Counted from the stretch's first letter, positions 1 to 7,083 are shown. The stretch: DNA of 8,441 bases from an uncultured Christensenella sp. (GCA_905212395.1 CAJMEI010000040.1:1-8441), one strand, 5' to 3'. Notes: generated by a model not told the origin, from the letters alone. Translations and numbers: made by a program.

Positions 1-1
1 T

Positions 2-1012
2 ACGAGGAGCGGAAAAATGCTTGGCGGAAACTGCTATTCGCTTGACGGAACGGGTATTGACGGTGAAGAATATTTATCTTCTTTTTTAAAGCAGTATTAC
101 GTTAAGGGTAAAGAATTTCCCGATGAAATAATAGTAAATATTCCCTTGTCGGAAGCAAAAGATTTAGAAGAATATTTTTATCTATTAGGCGGCAGAAAGG
201 TAAAAATAAATTACGCCGTTAAAGGCGATAAAAAAGCTTTGTGCGATATGGCGCTTGCCAACGCTAAAGATTATTTAGAAAGATATATAGGTAAAATAAA
301 GCATAAGCAAGATATGACGGTGCTTGCTTGCGAGCATTTAAAAGAAATTTTAAATCTTAAAAAAACACCGCTCACTATGGAGTGCTACGATATTTCCCAC
401 ACTAGCGGAACTGAAAAAGTAGGTTCTATGGTGGTGTTTAAAAACGGGGAAGCGGATAAAACGTCTTATAGGAAATTTAAAATAAAAACCGTTGTCGGCA
501 ACGACGACTTTGCGTGTCTGCAAGAAGTTTTAAAAAGAAGATTACAAAAAATCGTTTTAAAAGACGAACATTTTCCTAAGCCCGATTTAATAATAATCGA
601 CGGCGGTAAAGGGCAACTTTCTTCCGTAAAAGAAATTTTCGACGAATACGGCTGTGATATAGATTTAATTTCGCTTGCAAAAAAAGAAGAGCTTGTATAC
701 ACTATTTATTCTAATCAGCCCGTCGTTTTAAATCACAGAGATTATTCTTTAAGATTGTTACAACGTATTAGGGACGAAGCGCATAGATTTGCAATAACCT
801 TCCATAGGTCTTTAAGGGATAAGCGAACTTTAGAGAGCGAACTTGCCGAAATACAAGGGGTAGGCGAAAAGAGAGCGAAAGAATTAATTAAAGTAATAGG
901 CTCGGTAAAACTCGTGTCACAAGCCGAAAAAAGACAGCTAATGATGGTAGACGGAATAGGCGAAAAAACCGCTGACGCCATAATTAAGCATTTTGCGTTA
1001 AAAAACGAGTGA
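2..1012 (+). CDS. uvrC: UvrABC excinuclease subunit C, C-terminal part (5' end outside window)
   Basis: UvrC makes the two incisions around DNA lesions in nucleotide excision repair, together with UvrA and UvrB in the cytoplasm. The frame is open from base 2 and already reads family sequence (RSGKMLGG) before the first ATG at 17, so the gene begins upstream and the GIY-YIG and UVR domains are missing from view. Numbering from M at base 17, the RNase H-like nuclease domain shows MECYDISH (D125), the NDDF segment, IIIDGGKGQL (D195) and RDEAHRFAITFHR (H256), which carry the expected catalytic Asp and His residues. Two helix-hairpin-helix motifs follow at about 278-296 (IQGVGEKRAKEL) and 310-326 (VDGIGEKTADAI). 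The C-terminal end looks complete. The product is an intact active enzyme as far as it can be seen. Only 84 bases separate it from the next gene, which has its own promoter. Confidence 0.97.
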   Translation, partial: TRSGKMLGGNCYSLDGTGIDGEEYLSSFLKQYYVKGKEFPDEIIVNIPLSEAKDLEEYFYLLGGRKVKINYAVKGDKKALCDMALANAKDYLERYIGKIKHKQDMTVLACEHLKEILNLKKTPLTMECYDISHTSGTEKVGSMVVFKNGEADKTSYRKFKIKTVVGNDDFACLQEVLKRRLQKIVLKDEHFPKPDLIIIDGGKGQLSSVKEIFDEYGCDIDLISLAKKEELVYTIYSNQPVVLNHRDYSLRLLQRIRDEAHRFAITFHRSLRDKRTLESELAEIQGVGEKRAKELIKVIGSVKLVSQAEKRQLMMVDGIGEKTADAIIKHFALKNE

Positions 1013-1040
1013 ATTTTGCATAAAGAATTTTTAAAAAGCC

Positions 1041-1069
1041 TTTAATTATTTTAAAATATATGATATAAT
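1041..1069 (+). promoter_or_regulatory. Probable sigma-A promoter of the HU gene
   Basis: An extended -10 element TGATATAAT lies at 1061-1069. The -35 position 17 bp upstream (1041-1046, TTTAAT) is weak, which fits an extended -10 promoter. Transcription would start near 1076, leaving a 20-base leader that contains the GGAGGG ribosome binding site at 1086-1091, five bases before the ATG. Confidence 0.7.
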
Positions 1070-1096
1070 GCTAATATTAAAAGACGGAGGGACAAT

Positions 1097-1372
1097 ATGA
1101 ATAAAACTCAATTTGTAAAAGCTATCGCAGAAAAAACGGGATTTACCATTAAAGACGCCGACGCATTCGTAAACGCATACGCAGACGTAGTTAAGGAAAC
1201 GCTTGTAGCTGGCGATAAAATTCAAGTAGTAGGATTTGGTTCTTACGAAGTTAAAGACATTGCCGAAAAACAAGGCGTTAATCCTGCAACGGGCGAAAAA
1301 ATTACGATTGCCGCTTGCAAGAAACCCGTATTAAAATTCAGCTCGACATTAAAAGACGAAATAAACAAATAA
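1097..1372 (+). CDS. HU-family histone-like DNA-binding protein
   Basis: This 91-residue protein has the usual HU length and opens with the typical MNKTQFVKAIAEK. HU dimers bind and bend DNA without strong sequence preference and compact the nucleoid. The core motif GFGSYEV is at 46-52, and the beta-arm tip NPATGEKI (62-69) keeps the proline that intercalates into DNA. The arm is unusual: compared with Bacillus HBsu (RERSARKGRNP) it reads KDIAEKQGVNP, so several arm arginines are replaced by neutral or acidic residues. The C-terminal KPGKALK-like segment is KFSSTLK. The start is fixed by a strong GGAGGG site and by the family N-terminus. It is a single-gene unit with its own promoter and terminator. 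It may be a divergent second HU or IHF-like paralogue rather than the main HU, which cannot be decided here. Confidence 0.93.
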   Translation: MNKTQFVKAIAEKTGFTIKDADAFVNAYADVVKETLVAGDKIQVVGFGSYEVKDIAEKQGVNPATGEKITIAACKKPVLKFSSTLKDEINK

Positions 1373-1390
1373 AATTTTTTTAAAAAAAGG

Positions 1391-1421
1391 AAACAGCTAA
1401 TCATTATGGTTAGCTGTTTTT
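1391..1421 (+). terminator. Intrinsic terminator after the HU gene
   Basis: A perfect 10-bp stem, AAACAGCTAA (1391-1400) with TTAGCTGTTT (1410-1419), encloses a 9-base loop and runs into five T residues (1417-1421). It starts 18 bases after the HU stop codon. The loop and right arm contain an in-frame ATG (1406) of the next gene that is therefore unlikely to be its start. Confidence 0.87.
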
Positions 1422-1435
1422 CATATTATATACTT

Positions 1436-2314
1436 ATGAGAAAGACGATAGCGCTTTGTATATGTAGCGTTTTAATTTGCATACTAGCTTTCGGAATATG
1501 CTTAAAAAAAATAAATAGAGAAGGTTTTACCGTTAAAAGCGAAGAATATCAAACGATATTAGAATTATGGAATATCGACACTTTCGAAGGCGGTACGGGT
1601 TCAAGAAAGGATTTTTTACTTAAAACGGGCGCAAAATACGAAAAAAAACATAAAGGCGTTATAGTCTCGGTAATAAACTATACTCCGTTAGGGGCAAAGC
1701 AGGCTTTAAAAACGAAAGTTCCCGATATGGTGTCTTGCGGGGCGGGAATGGATTTTTTTATTCCGTATCTTAACTCTATTTCGTTCAGCTCGAACTATAA
1801 AACCGTAAACTTGGGAAAAAAAAGTTACGGAATAGCTTGGTGTTACGGCGTTTACGTTTTAATAGGTGGCGGAAATAAAAATCTTGCGGTCGGGCAAGGG
1901 GAATATAATAATCCGTTAAAGCATTACGATATAAAGGGATACGAAAGCGTAAAAACTTATTCGCCGTATTCGGCTTATAGCGAGTTTTTAAAAGGTAAAT
2001 GCGACTTACTGGGCACGCAAAGAGATTTATATCGTTTAAGCAATAAAGGCGTGGAATTCGAATATAAAGTTTTAGACGAGTATTCGGATTTGGCGCAAAA
2101 TATGCTTATTACTACTCAAAACAAAAAAAATTTTACTTATTGCGAAAGCTTTTTGTCGTATATGCTCACGGAAGAAGTGCAGTCAAGGCTTGGGGAAATA
2201 GGTTTGCTTCCCGTTAAAAAAACGGGGATATATAAAGACGGCGTTTTAGAACGAGCGGAAAAAGTCGAAATTAAAAAGTTCTCTTCTTTTTTCGATTATA
2301 AGCAAAAACAATAA
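1436..2314 (+). CDS. Membrane-anchored protein resembling extracellular solute-binding proteins (family 1 type)
   Basis: The 292-residue product resembles sugar-type ABC transporter binding proteins. The segment LELWNIDTFEGGTGSR (42-57) is typical of a clostridial group of such proteins, followed by FLLKTGAKYEKKHKGV and, near the C-terminus, SYMLTEEVQSRLGEIGLLPV (241-260), the usual end-of-lobe motif. Residues 4-23 are one hydrophobic segment. The cysteines there do not fit a clean lipobox, so a signal anchor is more likely than a lipoprotein. The protein is shorter than usual binding proteins (about 400 or more residues). ATG 1436 is preferred because the in-frame ATG at 1406 lies inside the upstream terminator; neither has a good ribosome binding site. 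No permease or ATPase gene is nearby, so a transport role is uncertain; sensing or ligand capture for a distant system is possible. Confidence 0.72.
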   Translation: MRKTIALCICSVLICILAFGICLKKINREGFTVKSEEYQTILELWNIDTFEGGTGSRKDFLLKTGAKYEKKHKGVIVSVINYTPLGAKQALKTKVPDMVSCGAGMDFFIPYLNSISFSSNYKTVNLGKKSYGIAWCYGVYVLIGGGNKNLAVGQGEYNNPLKHYDIKGYESVKTYSPYSAYSEFLKGKCDLLGTQRDLYRLSNKGVEFEYKVLDEYSDLAQNMLITTQNKKNFTYCESFLSYMLTEEVQSRLGEIGLLPVKKTGIYKDGVLERAEKVEIKKFSSFFDYKQKQ

Positions 2315-2451
2315 AAATTCCTCCGAAACGTTAATTTTCCCGCCGTTTTTGTCAAATAAACGCTTACGTCTATGCGACGGCGTTTGTCTAAACAAAAGCA
2401 TATCAAATTAAAAAATAATTTTTCGAAAGAATTTAAAGTGACTATTTAAGA
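2315..2451. other. Gene-free spacer with competing hairpins
   Basis: No reading frame here has a ribosome binding site. The stretch contains a hairpin at 2358-2385 (AAACGC, TTA bulge, CGTC, loop TATGC, GACG, GCGTTT). A second pairing, CGCCGT at 2341-2346 with ACGGCG at 2377-2382, uses the same right-hand bases, so the two exclude each other. Neither is followed by a strong T run, so a terminator is not clear. A weak 5-bp stem AAACG/CGTTT with five T residues ends at 2350. Confidence 0.4.
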
Positions 2452-2480
2452 TTGAAAAAAAATAAAAATATTGATATAAT
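2452..2480 (+). promoter_or_regulatory. Consensus-like sigma-A promoter before murB
   Basis: TTGAAA (2452-2457) and TATAAT (2475-2480) are separated by exactly 17 bp, and the -10 is extended (TGATATAAT, 2472-2480). It is the best promoter in the window and probably drives murB, the PHP gene and whiA. The -10 touches the ribosome binding site, so a normal start near 2487 would leave only about five bases before the murB ATG. Confidence 0.8.
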
Positions 2481-2491
2481 AGGAGAGTAAT

Positions 2492-3370
2492 ATGTATTCC
2501 GAACAAAAGTACGGCGCAATTACAAAAAACTTTAAGTACGCAATAAACGAAAATTTGGGCAAATATACTTCTTACGGAGTCGGCGGAAATTGCGACGTAA
2601 TGTTTTTCCCGAAAAACTTATCGCAGTTTAAACAGTTGTTAAAGCTTAAAAAAGATTTTCCCGTATTCGTTTTGGGTAACGGTTCGGACGTTTTGGTCAG
2701 CGACGACGGTTTTCACGGAATAGTCATAAACACTTCTTTACTAAATAAAGTAGTAGTCAAAGGCAATCTTATAAAAGCCGAGTGCGGGGCAAAAATTTCG
2801 GACTTAGTAAAACTCGCGCGCGATAATTCTTTAAGCGGATTAGAGTTCGCCGTAGGTATTCCCGCATTCGTGGGCGGAGCGGTTTGCATGAACGCAGGTT
2901 GTTTTAACAAAAGCGTATCGTCTTGCATTGCGTACGTCGTGGGGGAAAACGGGGTATATAACAATAAAGATTGCAATTTTGATTATCGTAGCAGTAGATT
3001 TTCGGAAGAAGCGGTTCTAGAAGCGGGTTTCGTGTTAAAGTCTTGGGATTACGATACTATTACTGCAAAAATAGAACATTATAAAAAAATTAGGCAAATA
3101 AAATCGCCCAAAGGCAAGTCTTGCGGTTCGGTATTTAAAAACGAAGATTATTTTGCGGGCAAACTAATAGACGAAGCGGGCTTAAAAGGCTATACGATAG
3201 GCGGAGCTACGGTATCGGTAAAGCACGCGAATTACGTTATAACTTCTGCGAAAGCGACTTCTCAAAACATTTACGATTTAATTAACTACGTTAAAAAAGA
3301 AGTTTATAAAAATACGGGAATTTTAATGCAAGAAGAGTTAAAATACATAGGAGAGTTTAATGCAACTTAA
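2492..3370 (+). CDS. murB: UDP-N-acetylenolpyruvoylglucosamine reductase
   Basis: MurB is a cytoplasmic FAD enzyme that uses NADPH to reduce UDP-GlcNAc-enolpyruvate to UDP-MurNAc in peptidoglycan synthesis. The 292-residue length fits the shorter (type II) enzymes. The FAD-binding part shows TSYGVGGNCD (26-35), LGNGSDVLVSDDGFHG (61-76) and GLEFAVGIPAFVGGAVCMNAG (116-136). The family's usual GIPGTVGG reads GIPAFVGG here. The substrate domain has FDYRSSRF (163-170), the catalytic serine in CGSVFKN (S213), and a C-terminal EEL with the expected catalytic Glu (E282). The ATG at 2492 has AGGAG at 2481-2485 and no close alternative. It is the first gene of an operon and overlaps the next gene by 11 bases. 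In many Bacillota murB sits near uvrC and whiA, as here. Confidence 0.96.
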   Translation: MYSEQKYGAITKNFKYAINENLGKYTSYGVGGNCDVMFFPKNLSQFKQLLKLKKDFPVFVLGNGSDVLVSDDGFHGIVINTSLLNKVVVKGNLIKAECGAKISDLVKLARDNSLSGLEFAVGIPAFVGGAVCMNAGCFNKSVSSCIAYVVGENGVYNNKDCNFDYRSSRFSEEAVLEAGFVLKSWDYDTITAKIEHYKKIRQIKSPKGKSCGSVFKNEDYFAGKLIDEAGLKGYTIGGATVSVKHANYVITSAKATSQNIYDLINYVKKEVYKNTGILMQEELKYIGEFNAT

Positions 3371-4133
3371 TTACGATTTTCATACGCACACCGTTTATTC
3401 TCACGGAAAGGGTACGATACTGGATAACGCAATATCGGCAAAGGAAAAAGGTTTAAAAGGAATTACCATATCCGACCACGGTTTTTCTCACCCTGCGTTC
3501 GGTATGAGAAGAAAACAATTAGACCAAATGAAAAAAGACTGTTTGCAAGCCGAAGAGCAAACGGGGTTACAGGTAAAGTTAGGAATAGAGTCTAATATTT
3601 TAGGAATAAGCGGGAAAATAGACGTAAAAGAAAAAGATTACGAAAAGTTAGATATGATTTTGGCAGGCGCTCACGTTTTTATTTTGTACGACGGAATAAA
3701 AGAATGGTTTAACTTTTTCGGAAGAAATTTTTTTACGAGAACTTTTAAGACAAAACCTAACGATAAGTTGATTAAAAGGAATACTCAGGTATATATAAAC
3801 GCGATAAAAAATAATCCGATAGATATTTTAACGCACGTTTCGTATTTGTTTCCCGCCGACGCGGTAGAAGTCGCCAAAGTTTGCGCGGACTATGGAACGT
3901 ATATGGAAATAAACACAAAAAAAGTTCACTTATCGGACGAAGAATGGCAAAAAGTATTAGACACGAAAGTAAATTTCGTAATTGATTCGGACGCGCACAC
4001 GCCCGATAGAGTCGGCGATACTCTTTTGGCGGACGAGCTGTTAAAAAGGGTAAATATTCCGCTTGACAGGATAAAAAACGTCGGCGATAATACTTTAAAA
4101 TTCAGATTTCAAGAGTTTAAGGAAAAATTATGA
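3360..4133 (+). CDS. PHP-domain metal-dependent phosphoesterase
   Basis: The 257-residue protein is a stand-alone PHP domain, the trinuclear-metal hydrolase fold of YcdX and histidinol phosphatases. Metal-ligand motifs are all present: DFHTHTVYSHG (H8, H10, H15), ISDHG (D39, H40), GIESNI (E77), AGAH (H105), THVSY (H159) and IDSDAH (D211, H213). The order and spacing match an intact active site. The substrate is unknown; a small phosphorylated metabolite is the family expectation. The start overlaps the murB stop by 11 bases and has AGGAG at 3349-3353, so translation is probably coupled. A PHP gene between murB and whiA is common in Clostridia, which suggests a link to cell-envelope metabolism, but this is inference from position. 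Histidinol phosphatase is possible, yet no his genes are nearby. Confidence 0.9.
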   Translation: MQLNYDFHTHTVYSHGKGTILDNAISAKEKGLKGITISDHGFSHPAFGMRRKQLDQMKKDCLQAEEQTGLQVKLGIESNILGISGKIDVKEKDYEKLDMILAGAHVFILYDGIKEWFNFFGRNFFTRTFKTKPNDKLIKRNTQVYINAIKNNPIDILTHVSYLFPADAVEVAKVCADYGTYMEINTKKVHLSDEEWQKVLDTKVNFVIDSDAHTPDRVGDTLLADELLKRVNIPLDRIKNVGDNTLKFRFQEFKEKL

Positions 4134-5050
4134 CTTTTTCTAGCGTCGTAAAAAAGGAAATATTAAGATCTAAAAGCCGTCAACCTTGTTGTAGGTTGGC
4201 AGGGCTTTCCGCGTTCATAAAAGGGGCGGGGACTTTAATCGTTGAAAACGGAACGATAGGTTTTTCTTTATCGGGCGATAACGAAGAAATTTTAAAAAGC
4301 TATTCGGAAGATATTTATTATTTATACGGTATAAAGCCTACGGTAGAAAAATCCAAAAAAAAGTTAAAATTGCAATTTTTATCGGACAAGTCCTTTGACG
4401 TTTTAAAAGATACGGGTATAGTTTTTTCTTCTTCGGAAGGACTTAGCGTAAACTTAGGTATAGATAAATATTTGGTCGAAAACGAATGCTGTAAAAGGGA
4501 ATTTATAAAGGCGTTGTTTTTGGCTTGCGGAACGGTAAATATTCCGTCCGAAAGCGGTAAAAGCGGTTATCATTTAGAGTTCGTTTTTTCTAATTTTGTA
4601 TTCGCGCAAGATTTTTGCTCATTTATGGCGTCTTTCGACGTATTAAGTAAAACCGTTGAAAGAAATTCCTTAGCCGTCGTGTACTATAATTCCGTAAAAG
4701 AAATTTTAGACGTTTTGTATTTATTAGACGCTAAAAAAAGTATGGTCGGAATTAAAGACGTTTACCGCGCTAGGGAAGTCAGCAATAACATAAACAGACA
4801 AATGAATTGCGAATTGTCTAACATAAATAAAAGCGTAAACGCGTCTATTACGCAACGCAACGCAATTTCTTTAATAGATAACGCTATCGGAATAAATTCC
4901 TTAAAAGAAGAGTTAAGGCAAGTTTGCGTTTTTAGGGAAAAGTATCCGCAAGCCACGCTAGAAGAACTTGCCGTTTACTTAAATATTTCCAAAAGTTGTT
5001 TAAATCATAGAATTCGCAAAATTATGGAAATAAGCAAAAATTTGCAATAA
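4130..5050 (+). CDS. whiA: Sporulation/cell-division transcription regulator WhiA
   Basis: WhiA combines an N-terminal domain related to LAGLIDADG homing endonucleases with a C-terminal helix-turn-helix. It controls sporulation genes in Streptomyces and affects division and chromosome segregation in Bacillus. Visible family motifs are FSSVVKKEI (3-11), CCRLAGLSAFIKGAG (20-34), KREFIKALFLACGTV (122-136), GYHLEF (146-151), the NINRQMNCELSNINKSVNAS block (220-239), and the C-terminal LEELAVYLNISKSCLNHRIRK (277-297), which is the DNA-binding helix-turn-helix. The 306 residues are about full length. ATG overlaps the upstream TGA (ATGA), with AAGGA at 4119-4123. In most Bacillota rapZ and yvcK lie just upstream of whiA; here the PHP gene takes that position and neither is in the window. 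Confidence 0.95.
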   Translation: MTFSSVVKKEILRSKSRQPCCRLAGLSAFIKGAGTLIVENGTIGFSLSGDNEEILKSYSEDIYYLYGIKPTVEKSKKKLKLQFLSDKSFDVLKDTGIVFSSSEGLSVNLGIDKYLVENECCKREFIKALFLACGTVNIPSESGKSGYHLEFVFSNFVFAQDFCSFMASFDVLSKTVERNSLAVVYYNSVKEILDVLYLLDAKKSMVGIKDVYRAREVSNNINRQMNCELSNINKSVNASITQRNAISLIDNAIGINSLKEELRQVCVFREKYPQATLEELAVYLNISKSCLNHRIRKIMEISKNLQ

Positions 5051-5083
5051 AAATTAAAAAAAGTAAATACTATTTAGAGTAAA

Positions 5084-5132
5084 ACATATTTTCCGTTATA
5101 AAAGAATATAAATATAACGGTAAAAAATATGT
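5084..5132 (+). repeat. Long inverted repeat covering the start codon of the deacetylase-like gene
   Basis: The left arm ACATATTTTCCGTTATA (5084-5100) pairs with TATAACGG (5113-5120) and, after a three-base bulge, with AAAATATGT (5124-5132). That gives 17 base pairs around a 12-base loop. The right arm includes the ATG at 5129-5131. There is no T run, so it is not an intrinsic terminator. As RNA it would hide the start codon; as DNA it could be an operator. Confidence 0.6.
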
Positions 5133-5842
5133 CGCAAAAAGTTATCAGACGGTTAACCGATTCGGTTATTGCAATTTTAATAACGTTCGTAGTTTTCACT
5201 GCGTTTTACTCGGCAAAAAGTATGCCTATAAGTTCAAAATCGACCTATTGCGCCGTTTATAACGGCAATAAAGAAAAAAATCAGGTTTCGCTTTTGTTTA
5301 CGGTTTATAACGGTTGCGATAATTCTTCCGTTACGTCTATCGCCGATTGTTTAAACGAAAAAGGCGTAAAAGCAACTTTTTTCGTAAGCGGAAGTTGGGC
5401 GGACGACAATAAAGATAAAATTCTTTATCTGCTCGACAAAAATCAAGAATTAGCTAACTACGGTTTTTATAATCGTGATTTTAAAACTCTTAACGAAAAA
5501 TCCACTAGGGAAGAAATAGTGGTAAATCACGAACTCATTAAGTCTATGACGGGGCAAGAAATGAAATTGTTTATGCCCCCTAACGCGTCTTTTTCGTCTT
5601 TAACGCTAAAAGTCGCGGAAAAATACGGATATACTACCGTTTTGTGGACGATAGACACGCTAGGCGAAAATTATAACTCTACTTCGGTTTTTAAAAGGGC
5701 TACTTCCAACGTGAAAAGCGGAGATTTTATATTGCTTAACTGTTCGCAAGCGGTAAGTAATTCTCTTAATAAAATAATAGAATATTATAACAACGTAGGA
5801 TTAAACGTGAAAAGCGTAAGCGAAAGTTTAATAAAGGATTAA
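5129..5842 (+). CDS. YlxY-like polysaccharide deacetylase homologue, catalytically degenerate
   Basis: The fold is that of NodB/CE4 deacetylases, which remove acetyl groups from cell-wall sugars. A single N-terminal membrane anchor (residues 11-28) places the domain outside the cell. The fold is shown by KATFFVSGSW (81-90), KLFMPPNASFS (146-156), YTTVLWTIDTLG (168-179) and GDFILLN (198-204). The active site is gone: the TFDDG motif reads FTVYNG (57-62), the metal-binding histidine pair is replaced in NYGFYNRD (110-117), the RPPYG arginine is M149, and the final LH histidine is N204. It is probably a pseudoenzyme that binds glycans or partners. Bacillus subtilis has the same pair, ylxY followed by the M16 gene mlpA, which supports the assignment. 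At 237 residues it is shorter than YlxY. No clear ribosome binding site precedes the ATG, which sits in a large hairpin. Confidence 0.82.
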   Translation: MSQKVIRRLTDSVIAILITFVVFTAFYSAKSMPISSKSTYCAVYNGNKEKNQVSLLFTVYNGCDNSSVTSIADCLNEKGVKATFFVSGSWADDNKDKILYLLDKNQELANYGFYNRDFKTLNEKSTREEIVVNHELIKSMTGQEMKLFMPPNASFSSLTLKVAEKYGYTTVLWTIDTLGENYNSTSVFKRATSNVKSGDFILLNCSQAVSNSLNKIIEYYNNVGLNVKSVSESLIKD

Positions 5843-5844
5843 AA

Positions 5845-7083
5845 ATGGTTTATTTTAAGAAATTCAAAAGCGGACTTAGAATGATAGTCGTTAAAAACGA
5901 ACAGCTTTTTTCCGTTAGTTGCGGAATAATGGCGGGCGTGGGAAGCGCGTACGAAAGCGAAAAATTAAACGGAATTTCTCACTTTATAGAGCATACTACT
6001 TTTAAAGGCACGGCTAAAAGAGATTCTTTTTCAATAAACTCGGATTCGGAATATTTAGGTTCTAGGTTAAACGCGTATACCGCCAAAGAAGTAACGCTTT
6101 ACTATATAAAATCGACCACCGACAAAATAGACGATTCTTTTGAAATTTTATCGGATATATACGTCAATTCTACCTATCCCGAAGAAGAACTGGAAAGGGA
6201 AAAAGGCGTGGTAATAGAAGAAATAAATATGTCAGACGACACCCCCGACGAGCTTTGTTTAGACTTATTAAGCGAAGCTTTTTTCTCTGACAAAGGCTAC
6301 GGAAGAACGATACTCGGGAGCAAAGAAAACGTAAAAAACTTTAAAAGGGAAGATATTTTAAAGTTTAGAGAAAAATATTATACCGCAGAAAATACGGTAA
6401 TAGTTTTTGCGGGCAACGTAAACGAAAAACAAGCGGAAAGTTTGGTAGAACGCTACGTGGAAGGTAAACTTCCTACGGAAAATAGAATTTTAGCGCCCGA
6501 AAGCGATATTAAATACGGAATAAAAACCGTTAAAAAAGACGTAGAGCAAATTCATTTAGGATTAGCTTTTAGCGGAGAAAAATTTAACGATAAAACCGAA
6601 GAACTAAGCGTTGCTTCAACTATTTTAGGCGGAGGAATGAGCAGTAGGTTATTTCAACGCATTAGGGAAGAATTAGGGCTTTGCTATACTGTTTACGCTT
6701 ACCCGTCGGCTTATATAAACACGGGTTCGCTGGTTATTTATTCGGGACTTAACCCTGATAAAATAGAAAAAGCGTACAGCGAAATTATGAAAATTTTAGA
6801 AAAATTTAAGGCGGACGGAGTTAGCGAAAAAGAGTTTATCGGGGCAAAAAATCAAAATTTAGCTTCTAACGTAATGGCGCAAGAAAGTACCGCCACGCTT
6901 ATGATGTTATACGCAAAATACTTGCTTGTAACGGGACAAGTTTACGATAACGAAAGTAAAATAAAGGCGATGGAAAATTTAAGTTTAGAAAGGGTAAACG
7001 ACTATATTAAAAACGAAATGGACTTTTCCAAACTCGCCGTATCGTTAGTCGGTAAAAACGTAGATAAAATAAATTTAAAATAA
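5845..7083 (+). CDS. M16-family zinc peptidase (processing-peptidase type, MlpA/YmxG-like)
   Basis: This 412-residue protein is a single-unit M16B peptidase of the mitochondrial-processing-peptidase type. The N-terminal half carries the inverted zinc motif HFIEH (H46, E49, H50) within HFIEHTTFKGT, and the downstream glutamates E119 and E126 in EREKGVVIEEI at the family spacing. The C-terminal half (about 180-400) has SSRLFQRIREELGLCYTVYAY (266-286) with the conserved Arg and Tyr that close the chamber. All catalytic residues are present, so it should be active. There is no signal peptide, so it is cytoplasmic. The start is two bases after the previous stop, with AAAGGA at 5833-5838, indicating an operon with the YlxY-like gene. 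The pairing matches ylxY-mlpA of Bacillus, although pnp is not next to it here. Its substrate is unknown. Confidence 0.94.
   Translation: MVYFKKFKSGLRMIVVKNEQLFSVSCGIMAGVGSAYESEKLNGISHFIEHTTFKGTAKRDSFSINSDSEYLGSRLNAYTAKEVTLYYIKSTTDKIDDSFEILSDIYVNSTYPEEELEREKGVVIEEINMSDDTPDELCLDLLSEAFFSDKGYGRTILGSKENVKNFKREDILKFREKYYTAENTVIVFAGNVNEKQAESLVERYVEGKLPTENRILAPESDIKYGIKTVKKDVEQIHLGLAFSGEKFNDKTEELSVASTILGGGMSSRLFQRIREELGLCYTVYAYPSAYINTGSLVIYSGLNPDKIEKAYSEIMKILEKFKADGVSEKEFIGAKNQNLASNVMAQESTATLMMLYAKYLLVTGQVYDNESKIKAMENLSLERVNDYIKNEMDFSKLAVSLVGKNVDKINLK

Noticed and set aside
466..981. Open frames on the minus strand inside uvrC (466-702 and 742-981)
   Set aside because: They lie opposite strongly conserved UvrC motifs, have no ribosome binding sites and show the biased composition of antisense shadows.
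1046..1273. Minus-strand open frame across the HU gene start
   Set aside because: It covers the HU promoter and coding region and has no start signals; it is a shadow of the HU gene.
1406..1435. ATG 1406 as the start of the binding-protein-like gene
   Set aside because: It lies in the loop of the HU terminator, and the extra ten residues precede what is already a good signal anchor beginning at 1436.
2713..2976. Minus-strand open frame in murB
   Set aside because: It is antisense to the FAD-binding motifs of murB and has no ribosome binding site.
4762..4956. Minus-strand open frame in whiA
   Set aside because: It is opposite the conserved WhiA C-terminal block, with no start signals.
5084..5132. 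Terminator for whiA
   Set aside because: The stem is long but no T run follows on either strand, so intrinsic termination is not supported.
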